Below, one piece after another: positions 47,785 to 56,756 of a stretch of 64,000 nucleotides of DNA. Origin of the DNA: Novosphingobium sp. (lineage in GTDB: Bacteria > Pseudomonadota > Alphaproteobacteria > Sphingomonadales > Sphingomonadaceae); contig NZ_JAPZQX010000006.1 of the NCBI RefSeq assembly GCF_027531025.1, positions 62,001-126,000 on the forward strand, read 5' to 3'. The translations under genes and the position numbers were made by a program. Under the pieces are notes generated by a model. The model was given only the letters and a program-made list of their open reading frames with translations, was not told where the DNA came from and ran no database searches. Within the stretch, counting starts at the first letter, position 1. Every line of letters starts with the position of its first letter.

Positions 47785-48610
47785 ACCACCTGAAGTACCA
47801 CACCCCCAGGCTGCCGCCGAGGATCAGCACCATGGCCAGCCAGAGCCCACCGGCCATGGCGCGCTGGGCCATGGGAGAACCACGTTCAGCCCGCAGGTAG
47901 AGTTCCAGAACGGCCAGCGGGAGCAGGTGGGTGGCAAAGGCCCAGAACAGGTCGAACGGACCCGAAAGGCCCCGCTCGATCCCCGCGCCGCCAGTCAATA
48001 CGCCCCAGACGACATAGCCAACGCGCATGAACCAGACCCCGCTGGCGACGATGAAGGTGCGCAGCGCCCAGCGCCGATGGGTCGCGAAATTGCGCTGGCG
48101 GGCGGTGATCCAGGCCATGGTGCCGAACCACAGGATCAACAGCCCGTCCATCGAGATGGCAATGGCGCCCGGAATTGTCATGTAGCTGCCGCGCACCCAG
48201 ACCAGCCACAGCCCCCCGATCGACAGAATGACCGCCATGGCCAGGAACATCCGTCCGCTCCAGCGATGGAGCACAGGCCAACGGGTGCGGATTTGCGGCA
48301 CCAGCTGCAACAGCCCACACGAGGTCATGATCGCGGCGGCCAGAACATGCAGCGCGAATTGCTGGTTGCCGGTGCCGTCACCTTCCACATAGCCGGTGAT
48401 CATGGGCTTGGCGTTCCAGGCCGCGAAATCCCCGCTGAAGACGCTGGTGTAATAGAACAGGAGGATGAAGGCGATGAACAGCCCCTGGCCCAGCACCGTG
48501 GCGGCAAACCAGCCACGCACCGCAAGGTCGAGTTGACGGCGGGCGCGTGCCTTGGGCGAAGGGCCGGTTGGGGCCTGTGGGTATGGATGTTTCTCTGCGG
48601 CAGAAGCCAT
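47765..48610 (-). CDS. DUF2306 membrane protein
   Basis: 281 residues with about seven hydrophobic segments (first at about 32-52, WFAATVLGQGLFIAFILLFYY). A His-containing core, HRWSGRMFLAMAVILSIGG and then THRRWALRTFIV, is typical of DUF2306 and suggests heme or quinone contact, but the function is unknown. It is divergent from an AraC-type regulator across 64 bp that hold an 18-bp palindrome, and convergent with the carotenoid oxygenase. Confidence 0.82.
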   Translation of the reverse strand: MASAAEKHPYPQAPTGPSPKARARRQLDLAVRGWFAATVLGQGLFIAFILLFYYTSVFSGDFAAWNAKPMITGYVEGDGTGNQQFALHVLAAAIMTSCGLLQLVPQIRTRWPVLHRWSGRMFLAMAVILSIGGLWLVWVRGSYMTIPGAIAISMDGLLILWFGTMAWITARQRNFATHRRWALRTFIVASGVWFMRVGYVVWGVLTGGAGIERGLSGPFDLFWAFATHLLPLAVLELYLRAERGSPMAQRAMAGGLWLAMVLILGGSLGVWYFRWWPAITA

Positions 48611-48645
48611 TGTAGCAGCACTCGATCGGCGGGATTGCCGGGCGC

Positions 48646-48663
48646 GTATTATCTTGATAATAC
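48646..48663. promoter_or_regulatory. Perfect 18-bp palindrome GTATTATC-TT-GATAATAC between divergent genes
   Basis: Two 8-bp arms match perfectly around a 2-bp centre in the 64-bp gap between DUF2306 and the AraC-type gene. Each strand contains TATTAT, so the site could overlap both -10 boxes. It ends 11 bp before the regulator's ATG. Confidence 0.65.
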
Positions 48664-48674
48664 AGCAATCGAAA

Positions 48675-49730
48675 ATGACCCTGGCCGACAACCCTTTGAC
48701 ATCTTCCGGCACGGTGCCGCGTCAGTCGGTTGTCGCCAGCATGGCATTGGGCCTGATCGATTTTGCTGCCGATCGTGGTGCCGACCGGACCGCCCTGCTC
48801 AAGCCAGTCGGGCTGGATGGACGCACCGAGGAAATCAACCGGCGGGTGCCGCTTGATCGCTATGCCGCGATGTTCCGCCTCGCCGCGCGGCAATGTGACG
48901 ATCCCGCGCTGGCCGTCCATTTTGCGGAGGCTACCAACTTCGCCGATCTCTCGATCGTCGGCCTGCTGGGCTATGCGTCTGAGACGATGCGCGATGCGCT
49001 GGACCAGCTCAACCGGTTCGGACGGCTGGTGACCGACATCGCCGTTACCGGCCCGGCGCGGTTCGTGCTGACCCGCGAGGCCGACGGTCTGTGGCTGACC
49101 GACCACCGGATCGATGATCCGCTCTTTCCCGAGCTGACGGAATCGACCTTCGTGCGCATGGTGGTGGGCACCCGGCAGTTCGGCGATACGCCCTATGCCA
49201 GCCTGGCCGAGGTGACGCACCAGGATCATGGCCAGGGCGCCGAACTGGCCCGCGCGCTGGGCGTGCCGGTGCGCTTCGGCGCTGCGCGCAACGCCATGCG
49301 GGTGAGCGAGGCCTGGCAGACCCATCGGATCGCGCTCTATCCGCGCTATGCCTTTGCGCTGTTCTGCGCCCATGCCGACACTCTGCTAGCCGAGCTGGAT
49401 GCAGCCCGGTCAGTCGCCGGACAGGTCGAGCGGGCGGTCCTGCCGGTCTTGCATACGGGCACTGTCACAGCCGAGGGGGTGGCGCGGCAGCTGGGGCTGA
49501 GCGGGCAGGGGTTATACCGTGCGCTGCGGGCCGAAGGCACCACCTTTGAAGACCTGCTGGCCGATCTGCGCCACCGGTTTGCCCGGGGTTACCTTGAACA
49601 GGGGCGGGCCTCGCTCAACGAGATCGCCTACCTGCTGGGCTATTCCGACGTTTCGGCCTTCTCGCGCGCGTTCAAGCGCCGCGAAGGGGTCGCGCCCGGC
49701 GCGTGGCGCCGGGCGCACCGCAACATTTAG
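48675..49730 (+). CDS. AraC-family regulator with OruR/ArgR-like N-terminal domain
   Basis: 351 residues. The N-terminal 200 residues match the 'arabinose-binding domain of AraC' type found in OruR/VirS-like regulators. The C-terminal 100 carry two helix-turn-helix motifs (GVARQLGLSGQGLYRALRAE, then LNEIAYLLGYSDVSAFSRAF), the AraC hallmark. It is divergent from DUF2306, which is its likely target together with itself. Its stop overlaps the convergent rpoH stop by 4 bp. Confidence 0.87.
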   Translation: MTLADNPLTSSGTVPRQSVVASMALGLIDFAADRGADRTALLKPVGLDGRTEEINRRVPLDRYAAMFRLAARQCDDPALAVHFAEATNFADLSIVGLLGYASETMRDALDQLNRFGRLVTDIAVTGPARFVLTREADGLWLTDHRIDDPLFPELTESTFVRMVVGTRQFGDTPYASLAEVTHQDHGQGAELARALGVPVRFGAARNAMRVSEAWQTHRIALYPRYAFALFCAHADTLLAELDAARSVAGQVERAVLPVLHTGTVTAEGVARQLGLSGQGLYRALRAEGTTFEDLLADLRHRFARGYLEQGRASLNEIAYLLGYSDVSAFSRAFKRREGVAPGAWRRAHRNI

Positions 49731-50647
49731 GCTGCCGTCAGCAGTCGCCGCTCACCAGCGATGCGCAGCATGGCCTTCTGGAGCTTTTCGAAGGCGCGGA
49801 CCTCGATCTGGCGAACACGCTCGCGGCTGACCTGGTATTCCTGGCTCAGCTCCTCAAGCGTCTGCGGATCGTCGATCAGGCGGCGCTGGGTCAGGATATG
49901 GCGCTCACGCTCGTTGAGGCTGCCCAGTGCTTCGGTCAGCAGGGCGTGACGCATCGTTGCCTCTTCGGCATCGGCCACCATCTCGTCCTGCAGCGGCGTA
50001 TCGTCCTGCAGCATGTCCTGCCACTGGCCTTCGCCGTCCTCGTTGAACGAGACGTTCAGCGAAGCATCGCCGCCCATCATCATCCGGCGGTTCATGTTGA
50101 CCACTTCGGTCTCTGACACGCCCAGCTTGGTGGCGATGGCCTTGACCTGATCGGGGTGGAGATCCGAATCCTCGTAGGCGTCGAGGTTCTTCTTCATCCG
50201 GCGCAGGTTGAAGAACAGCTTCTTCTGCGCGGCGGTGGTCCCCATCTTGACCAGCGACCAGGAGCGCAGGATGAATTCCTGCATGCTCGCCTTGATCCAC
50301 CACATGGCATAGGTGGCCAGGCGGAAGCCGCGATCGGGTTCGAATTTCTTGACGCCCTGCATCAGCCCGATGTTGCCCTCGGCAATCAGTTCCGACACCG
50401 GCAGGCCATAGCCGCGATAGCCCATCGCGATCTTGGCGACGAGCCGCAGGTGGCTTGTGACCAGCTGCTTGGCGGCTTCGGGATCCTGGTGCTCCTGATA
50501 ACGCTTGGCGAGCATGTATTCCTGCTCCGCCGTCAGCACCGGGAACTTCTTGATCTCGGTCAGATAGCGGTTGAGGCTCTGCTCCGCGCCCAGGCTGGGC
50601 ATGGTGCTTTTGCCATCGGCTGGCAGGTTGCGCTTCTTCTCGGACAT
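49727..50647 (-). CDS. rpoH: RNA polymerase heat-shock sigma factor RpoH (sigma-32)
   Basis: 306 residues. Region 2 is seen in LIAEGNIGLMQGVKKFEP and RLATYAMWWIKASMQEF, the RpoH box in QKKLFFNLRR, and region 4 HTH in TLEELSQEYQVSRERVRQIE. It directs transcription of chaperone and protease genes, several of which lie in this window. It follows the pseudouridine synthase gene after 99 bp on the same strand. Confidence 0.96.
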   Translation of the reverse strand: MSEKKRNLPADGKSTMPSLGAEQSLNRYLTEIKKFPVLTAEQEYMLAKRYQEHQDPEAAKQLVTSHLRLVAKIAMGYRGYGLPVSELIAEGNIGLMQGVKKFEPDRGFRLATYAMWWIKASMQEFILRSWSLVKMGTTAAQKKLFFNLRRMKKNLDAYEDSDLHPDQVKAIATKLGVSETEVVNMNRRMMMGGDASLNVSFNEDGEGQWQDMLQDDTPLQDEMVADAEEATMRHALLTEALGSLNERERHILTQRRLIDDPQTLEELSQEYQVSRERVRQIEVRAFEKLQKAMLRIAGERRLLTAA

Positions 50648-50746
50648 TCGACTAACCGTCCTTTCATTGTCGGCTTGCCGTTAAAAGACCCTTTAGAGGC
50701 ATCTTCGCGGTGGCAGCCACACAGACTTCCTAGTTACACTGATCGC

Positions 50747-51694
50747 TCAGCTTGCGTTCCTCAATTCGACCAACAGCCCCGCCATGTCGGCAGGCAGCGC
50801 GGAAGCAAAGCTTTGCGCCACCCCCGTGACGGGATGGATGAAGCCCAGCTCTGCAGCGTGCAGAGCCTGCCGGGCGAAGTGAAGCTGGGTGAGAATCGGG
50901 CGAAGCCGCTGCGGTGTGCGTCCATAGTCGGGATCGCCCAATAGCGGATGGCCGATTGACGCCATGTGAACGCGCACCTGGTGGGTGCGGCCGGTTTCGA
51001 GCCGGCATTCGATCAGACTGGCGGAAACGAAGCTTTCGATGGTCTTGAAATGGGTCACGGCATGCTTGCCATGGCCTTCGGCAACCAGCGCCATTTTCTT
51101 GCGGTTGGTTGCTGAACGCCCGATGTTGCCGCGCACCGTCCCGCTCGGCGGGACCGGCGTTCCGGCCACCACGGCGCGATAGGCGCGGTGGATCGAGTGA
51201 TCGGCAAATTGCCGGGCCAGCCCCTCGTGCGCGGCGTCGGTCTTGGCGACCACGAGGAGGCCCGAGGTATCCTTGTCGATCCGGTGGACGATCCCCGGCC
51301 GGGCCACGCCGCCGATGCCCGAAAGCTGCCCCCGGCAATGGTGCAGCAGGGCGTTGACCAGAGTGCCATCGAGGTTGCCGGCGGCGGGATGGACCACCAG
51401 CCCAGCCGGCTTGTCGACCACGATCAGGTGCTCATCCTCGAACACGATCGCGAGTGGAATGTCCTGCGCTGCGGCCGTGGCCGGAATCGCGGCGGGGACG
51501 GCAATGGCAAAAGCGGTGCCGGGGCCGGGCTTCAGGCTGGCCTGGGTGGCTACCTGCCCAGCCAGCGAAATCCGCCCTTCGCCGAGCAGCGCCTTGACCC
51601 GCTCACGCGACAGGCCACTGGCTTCGGCCAGGGCCTTGTCGAGCCGCTCCCCGCCGGGCAGGGTGCCGGAAATGATGGAATCTCCCCCGTTCAT
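50747..51694 (-). CDS. RluA-family 23S rRNA pseudouridine synthase (RluD-like)
   Basis: 315 residues. An N-terminal S4 RNA-binding domain (ERLDKALAEASGLSRERVKAL) is followed by the catalytic fold with the essential Asp in HRIDKDTSGLLVVAK, then RTHQVRVHMASIGHPLLGD. RluD modifies helix 69 of 23S rRNA; the S4 domain plus this length fit RluD better than RluA. The ATG is 16 bp from the divergent JAMM gene. It lies upstream of rpoH on the same strand. Confidence 0.92.
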   Translation of the reverse strand: MNGGDSIISGTLPGGERLDKALAEASGLSRERVKALLGEGRISLAGQVATQASLKPGPGTAFAIAVPAAIPATAAAQDIPLAIVFEDEHLIVVDKPAGLVVHPAAGNLDGTLVNALLHHCRGQLSGIGGVARPGIVHRIDKDTSGLLVVAKTDAAHEGLARQFADHSIHRAYRAVVAGTPVPPSGTVRGNIGRSATNRKKMALVAEGHGKHAVTHFKTIESFVSASLIECRLETGRTHQVRVHMASIGHPLLGDPDYGRTPQRLRPILTQLHFARQALHAAELGFIHPVTGVAQSFASALPADMAGLLVELRNAS

Positions 51695-51710
51695 CGCTAT
51701 CCAGTTGGGG

Positions 51711-52124
51711 ATGGACTTGGCGGTGACAAGTGGCGCGATTGCCACACTGCGCGAAGAAGCGACACGGGCGCACCCGCTTGAGTGCTGCGGCCTGCTGCTG
51801 GGGCGCGGCCGGCTGATCGAACAGGCGCTGCCCTGTGCCAACGTGCACCCCGATCCGGCCCGCCATTTCGAGATCGATCCGGCCACGCTGATTGCCGCCC
51901 ATCGGGCCGCGCGCGGTGGCGGGCCACAGGTGCTGGGCTATTACCACTCGCACCCGGCGGGGAAGGCCGCGCCCTCGCCGACCGATCGGGCGAGCGCGAG
52001 CGGGGATGGCCGGGTCTGGGCGATCGTGACCAGGGATGAAATCGGCTGGTGGTGCGATCTGCCGCAAGGCTTTGCCGCCCAGCCGGTAACGCTTGTCGCC
52101 AGCGTTGCGCCACTCAGCCGGTAG
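51711..52124 (+). CDS. JAMM/MPN (Mov34-type) metalloprotease
   Basis: 137 residues. The complete JAMM zinc motif is present: Glu24 (HPLECCGLL), His79 and His81 (YYHSHP) and Asp92 (PSPTD), with the canonical HxH-x10-D spacing. Bacterial relatives cleave ubiquitin-like sulfur carriers or C-terminal tags in thiamine, molybdopterin or cysteine synthesis. No ThiS/MoaD-like gene is adjacent, so the target is unknown. The ATG sits in the narrow divergent gap with the RluD-like gene, with only GGGG before it. Its 3' end overlaps the convergent PilZ gene by 11 bp. Confidence 0.87.
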   Translation: MDLAVTSGAIATLREEATRAHPLECCGLLLGRGRLIEQALPCANVHPDPARHFEIDPATLIAAHRAARGGGPQVLGYYHSHPAGKAAPSPTDRASASGDGRVWAIVTRDEIGWWCDLPQGFAAQPVTLVASVAPLSR

Positions 52125-52455
52125 TCGCGGTCGCGGGCGGGGCGCGCAATTGCATCGCGGCCAGGGCGGCGCGTGACAAGGGCTCGCAGAATTCGCAGCC
52201 CAGCAGCGTCATCCGTTTCCAGATGACCCGCGCTTCGATCGTCCCGGCCTCGGGCAGTTCGACCAGCATGCGGTCGCCGGGTTCGAACGGATGTTCGCAA
52301 TGGATCATCATGCCCGATGGCGAAAGGTCGAGCACCCGCACCAGTCCGCGCGAGCCGGAGGGCATGTCAAGTTCCAGTCCCAGCCGCATGCGCGGCTCGT
52401 TGCGGCGTTCACCTGCATCGCTGGCTTCGATCAGTTGCCCCAGAATCCAACCCAT
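52114..52455 (-). CDS. PilZ-domain protein (probable c-di-GMP receptor)
   Basis: 113 residues, almost entirely one PilZ domain. Both c-di-GMP-binding motifs are present: RRNEPR near residue 17 and DLSPSG near residue 43. It has no other domain. AAAGGAG precedes the ATG. The frame is open far upstream, but that part is antisense to chpT and other genes and is ignored. The downstream target of this small receptor is unknown. Confidence 0.9.
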   Translation of the reverse strand: MGWILGQLIEASDAGERRNEPRMRLGLELDMPSGSRGLVRVLDLSPSGMMIHCEHPFEPGDRMLVELPEAGTIEARVIWKRMTLLGCEFCEPLSRAALAAMQLRAPPATATTG

Positions 52456-52623
52456 TCCGCAAGCTCCTTTCGATCCGAAGTGTGAAGCATCACGGTAAAG
52501 CAAGGGTGAAAGCCGGGGCGGTTTTTCGGCGCGGTCTGCCGCCGCCAACCAAATGGTTCGATCTGGCGCTTCCCCTGCGACTCCTGCCGGGATATGGGGA
52601 GGGAAACTCGGGATCCGCATTAC

Positions 52624-53265
52624 ATGACTGATTACACGCTTGACCTTGCCAGCCTGCTTGCCTCGCGGCTTTGCCACGACATGCTGAGCCCGGTCGGCGC
52701 TCTCTCCAATGGCCTTGAACTGCTGGCCGAGGAGAAGGACCCGGAAATGCGCAAGCGCTGCTTCGAACTGCTGGAGCAGAGCGCGAAGATCAGCGCCGAC
52801 AAGCTCAAGTTCTTCCGCCTGGCCTTTGGTGCGGCGGGTGGCTTTGGCGATATGGTCGCCGTCGAGGAACCGCGCGCGCTGGTCGATGCCCTCGCCGGGA
52901 ACAACGCGCGGGTCAGCGTCAACTGGGCGCTGGGCGTGACCGCGATGCCGAAGCCCGCGGTCAAGGTGCTGCTGAACTTCGCCTTGCTCGGCATGGAAGC
53001 CCTGGTGCGCGGGGGCACGCTGGATATCGGTGCCGAGAGCCGCGGCGGGGCCAGCGAGATCGTGGTGCGCGCCGCCGGTCCGCGGATCGCGTTCGACCAG
53101 GCGATCGGCGCGGCGCTGGAAGGGGTGTTGGGCGACGATGGCCTGACCAGCCGCAATGCCCCGGCCTTCATGTTGTATCAGATTGCCGCGCGTCAGGGCG
53201 GCGGCCTGCAATTCGCGCTGACCGAGGATGCGCTGGTACTGGGTGCGGTGCTGCCCGGAGCCTGA
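52624..53265 (+). CDS. chpT: ChpT-like histidine phosphotransferase
   Basis: 213 residues. The N-terminal helical hairpin carries the phospho-accepting His in ASRLCHDMLSPVGALSNGLE (about residue 17), followed by a degenerate HATPase-like domain. In alphaproteobacteria ChpT passes phosphate from CckA to CtrA and CpdR, setting cell-cycle and motility programmes. It is divergent from PilZ and followed by an amidase gene. The match to ChpT is by motif and size. Confidence 0.88.
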   Translation: MTDYTLDLASLLASRLCHDMLSPVGALSNGLELLAEEKDPEMRKRCFELLEQSAKISADKLKFFRLAFGAAGGFGDMVAVEEPRALVDALAGNNARVSVNWALGVTAMPKPAVKVLLNFALLGMEALVRGGTLDIGAESRGGASEIVVRAAGPRIAFDQAIGAALEGVLGDDGLTSRNAPAFMLYQIAARQGGGLQFALTEDALVLGAVLPGA

Positions 53266-53292
53266 TGGGCCAGAGCTGGCTGCGGAGGGGAA

Positions 53293-53994
53293 ATGGACGA
53301 GCTGATCGACTTTGAAAGCCCGTCGCCCAACTGGAACGAGCGGCAATTGCCGGTTTCGATGGTGGTGCTGCATTACACCGGCATGCAGACCGCCGAGGAA
53401 GCGCTGGCCCGGCTGTGCGACGAGGCGGCGCAGGTTTCCGCCCATTACCTGATCGAGGAAGACGGCACGGTCCACCGGCTGGTGCGCGAGGATCGCCGCG
53501 CCTGGCATGCCGGCAAGAGCTATTGGCGCGGGATCACCGACGTCAATTCGGCCAGCGTCGGGATCGAGCTGGTCAACCCCGGGCACGAATTCGGCTATCG
53601 CCCGTTCCCTGATGCCCAGATGGAGGCTCTGCTGCCGCTGCTGGCGGAGATCGTCCAGCGCCACGACATTCCCCGCGCCAATGTGGTCGGCCATTCCGAT
53701 GTCGCCCCGGCGCGCAAGGAAGATCCGGGCGAGCTGTTCGACTGGGACCTGCTCGCGGCGCACCGGCTGGCGCTCAAGACCCCGCGGGTTTCGATGCCCA
53801 GCCCGTTCGAGAACGATGGAGCCTTCTTCCTCGCGCTCGAACGCTTCGGCTATGACATCTCCGATCCCGCCGCCACCGTCCGCGCTTTTCAGCGGCGCTG
53901 GCGTCCGCACATCATCGATGGAGTGGTCGACGGGGAGTGTTCCGCGATCCTGTTCTCTTTGTTGTTGGATCGCGACAGCGGAAAGACTAGATAG
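53293..53994 (+). CDS. N-acetylmuramoyl-L-alanine amidase (Amidase_2, AmiD/AmpD-like) with PG-binding domain
   Basis: 233 residues. The Amidase_2 zinc fold has His in MVVLHYTG and His/Asp in VGHSDVAPARKEDPG. The C-terminal 65 residues form a helical PG_binding_1 domain (FFLALERFGYDISDP to the end). It cuts the bond between MurNAc and L-Ala. No signal peptide is seen, so a cytoplasmic AmpD-like recycling role is as likely as wall cleavage. GGAGGGGAA precedes the ATG. rnpB begins almost at once after the stop. Confidence 0.88.
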   Translation: MDELIDFESPSPNWNERQLPVSMVVLHYTGMQTAEEALARLCDEAAQVSAHYLIEEDGTVHRLVREDRRAWHAGKSYWRGITDVNSASVGIELVNPGHEFGYRPFPDAQMEALLPLLAEIVQRHDIPRANVVGHSDVAPARKEDPGELFDWDLLAAHRLALKTPRVSMPSPFENDGAFFLALERFGYDISDPAATVRAFQRRWRPHIIDGVVDGECSAILFSLLLDRDSGKTR

Positions 53995-53997
53995 TCC

Positions 53998-54416
<419 letters not shown>

Positions 54417-54417
54417 A

Positions 54418-55728
54418 TTACACCCGGCCAACGCTGGAATAGGCAAAGCCCTTGGCCCGGACTTCGGCCGGGTCGTAGACATTGCGCAGGTCGACCAGCA
54501 CCGGGGCCTTGGCGATCTGCTTGATCCGATCAAGATCGAGCGCGCGGAAGGCGTCCCATTCGGTGACGATCACGGTAGCGTCGGCGCCCTCGATTGCGGC
54601 ATAGGCATTGGCGGCCATCGTCACTTCGGGCATCAGCGGGCGGGCCAGTTCCATCCCTTCCGGATCGTAAGCCGCCACCTGCGCCCCGGCATCGGCCAGC
54701 GCCATGGCAATCGCGATCGAAGGGCTGTCGCGCATGTCATCGGTATTGGGCTTGAAGGTCAGGCCGAGCATGGCAACCTTCTTACCGCGCGCCGCGTCCA
54801 TGCCGCCCAGGGCCTCGATCACCTTGCGGCCCATCGCGCGCTTGCGGCTGTCGTTGACCTTGACCACGGCTTCGACGATCCGGGTCGGAGCCTCGTAATC
54901 CTCGGCGGTCTTGAGCAGGGCCAGCGTGTCCTTGGGGAAGCACGAGCCGCCATAACCCGGCCCAGCGTGCAGGAACTTGGACCCGATGCGATTGTCCATG
55001 CCGATCCCGCGGGCCACGTCCTGCACGTCTGCGCCAACCTTTTCGCACAGGTCGGCCATCTCGTTGATGAAGGTGATCTTCACCGCGAGGAAGGCATTGG
55101 CGGCATATTTGATCAGTTCCGAAGAGCGGCGGCTGGTGAACAGGATCGGCGACTTGTTGAGGAACAGCGGGCGGTAAACTTCGGTCATCACGCCCTTGGC
55201 CCATTCGTCCTCGGTGCCGACCACGATCCGGTCGGGGTGCTTGAAATCGCCGATCGCCGCGCCTTCGCGCAGGAACTCAGGATTGGAGGCGACGGCAAAG
55301 CGCACGCCGAGGCCGCTGTCCGCCAGGATCCGCTCCACCTCGTCCCCGGTGCCGACCGGGACGGTCGACTTGGTGACGATCACCGCGTCGTTCTTCAGGT
55401 TCTGGCCGATTTCCTCGGCCACGGCATAGACGAATGACAGGTCGGCGTGGCCATCGCCGCGGCGGCTGGGGGTGCCCACCGCGATGAAGATCGCGCTGGC
55501 ACCGGCAATGCCCTGGGCCAGGTCGGTCGTGAACGACAGGCGGCCGGCCTTGACGTTGCCCGCCACCAGTTCGGCCAGGCCTGGTTCGTAGATCGGCATG
55601 ATCCCGGCCTTCAGGCTGTCGATCTTGGCCGGATCCTTGTCGATGCAGACCACTTCGTGCCCGAAGTCGGCGAAACAGGCACCGGAAACCAGCCCGACGT
55701 AGCCCGAGCCAACCATTGCGATCTTCAT
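54418..55728 (-). CDS. ugd: UDP-glucose 6-dehydrogenase
   Basis: 436 residues. It oxidises UDP-glucose to UDP-glucuronate with two NAD+, feeding exopolysaccharide and lipid sugars. The NAD site is MKIAMVGSGYVGLVSGACFA at the start, the catalytic Cys is in GYGGSCFPKDTLAL, and GLTFKPNTDDMRDSPS is in the C-terminal domain. The start is the ATG giving that family N-terminus. The metallophosphatase stop lies 4 bp upstream on the same strand. Confidence 0.95.
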   Translation of the reverse strand: MKIAMVGSGYVGLVSGACFADFGHEVVCIDKDPAKIDSLKAGIMPIYEPGLAELVAGNVKAGRLSFTTDLAQGIAGASAIFIAVGTPSRRGDGHADLSFVYAVAEEIGQNLKNDAVIVTKSTVPVGTGDEVERILADSGLGVRFAVASNPEFLREGAAIGDFKHPDRIVVGTEDEWAKGVMTEVYRPLFLNKSPILFTSRRSSELIKYAANAFLAVKITFINEMADLCEKVGADVQDVARGIGMDNRIGSKFLHAGPGYGGSCFPKDTLALLKTAEDYEAPTRIVEAVVKVNDSRKRAMGRKVIEALGGMDAARGKKVAMLGLTFKPNTDDMRDSPSIAIAMALADAGAQVAAYDPEGMELARPLMPEVTMAANAYAAIEGADATVIVTEWDAFRALDLDRIKQIAKAPVLVDLRNVYDPAEVRAKGFAYSSVGRV

Positions 55729-55732
55729 CTGT

Positions 55733-56527
55733 CTAAACCCCTTCGACGACGCGAACCGCGCCATCCTGTTCGATTGCGCCGATCAGCCAGCGCTCTGTGC
55801 TTTCCAGGCCCAGCGCGGTCAACCTGCCGCTGCGATAGGCCCCGGTATCGATGCCGATCCGGTTGGGCCGGAATTCAGCCTGCTCGGTGATCGTGTGGCC
55901 GTGGATCACCACCGGCCCGAAGCTTTCCGGGTGATCGAGGAACGGTTCGCGAATCCAGCGCAGGTCGCTTTGCCGCGGGACGTCCAGCGGCACGCCCCGC
56001 CGAAACCCGGCGTGGACGAACAGATAATCGCCCAGCGCCACCTGGTCCTCGAAGCTCTGGATAAAGGCGATATCCCCGGCCGGGACGGCCCCCCGCGCCA
56101 GGGCGACAACTTCGTCCAGTTCGGCCCGCGTGTATTCCAGCGGATCGATCGGATAGCTCAGCAGCGTCTCGCGCCCGCCAAAGCGCAGGAAGTGGCGCAT
56201 CACTTCCGGCTTCTCGAGTGCGTCGAGGAACATCTCCTCGTGATTGCCGGTCAGGATGCGGACTGGTCGCCGGGCCTGCCATTCGCGCGCGAGGCGGATC
56301 ACACCGGCACTGTCGGGCCCGCGATCGATCAGATCGCCCAGCAGGATCACGGTGGTCTCGGCCGGGCCGCGCGCGGCATCGTCCGCATCGATTGCGGCGA
56401 TCAGCGCGGCAAAGAGATCAGCCCGACCATGAATGTCACCCACGGCATAGGCCCGCTGGCCCGCGGGAAGCGTGGCGGTGTTGGCGGGCTCGGCGGCCCG
56501 GAAAAGCTGGCGTAGGCGGGAAAGCAT
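55733..56527 (-). CDS. Calcineurin-like metallophosphatase (bacterial PP2-like)
   Basis: 264 residues with the full metal motif set: GDIHG (about 30), GDLIDRGPD, GNHE, a later His in VHAGFRRG, and HGHT. It resembles the diadenosine/serine-threonine phosphatase group of sphingomonads. The substrate is unknown. It is probably co-transcribed with ugd (4-bp gap). It is divergent from the TorF-like porin gene. Confidence 0.87.
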   Translation of the reverse strand: MLSRLRQLFRAAEPANTATLPAGQRAYAVGDIHGRADLFAALIAAIDADDAARGPAETTVILLGDLIDRGPDSAGVIRLAREWQARRPVRILTGNHEEMFLDALEKPEVMRHFLRFGGRETLLSYPIDPLEYTRAELDEVVALARGAVPAGDIAFIQSFEDQVALGDYLFVHAGFRRGVPLDVPRQSDLRWIREPFLDHPESFGPVVIHGHTITEQAEFRPNRIGIDTGAYRSGRLTALGLESTERWLIGAIEQDGAVRVVEGV

Positions 56528-56756
56528 TGGAGGATTCGCTTATAGCCGGGGGCAGGGCCAGCGACAATGCGGCGCAGGTGACCGTTACCGAAAAGGCACA
56601 GTCGCCAGCCAAGCGCAATTTTTGCATGCCTGCTTCTTGTGCGCTGCAACAAAACTATGCCAAAGCCGATTCGTCCGGAGCGAATGCTGCCGCAACGAGT
56701 GGCAAGGACCGGGCGCAGGTGGGACGAAGCACCAACAATCGTACAGGAAGATTGCC

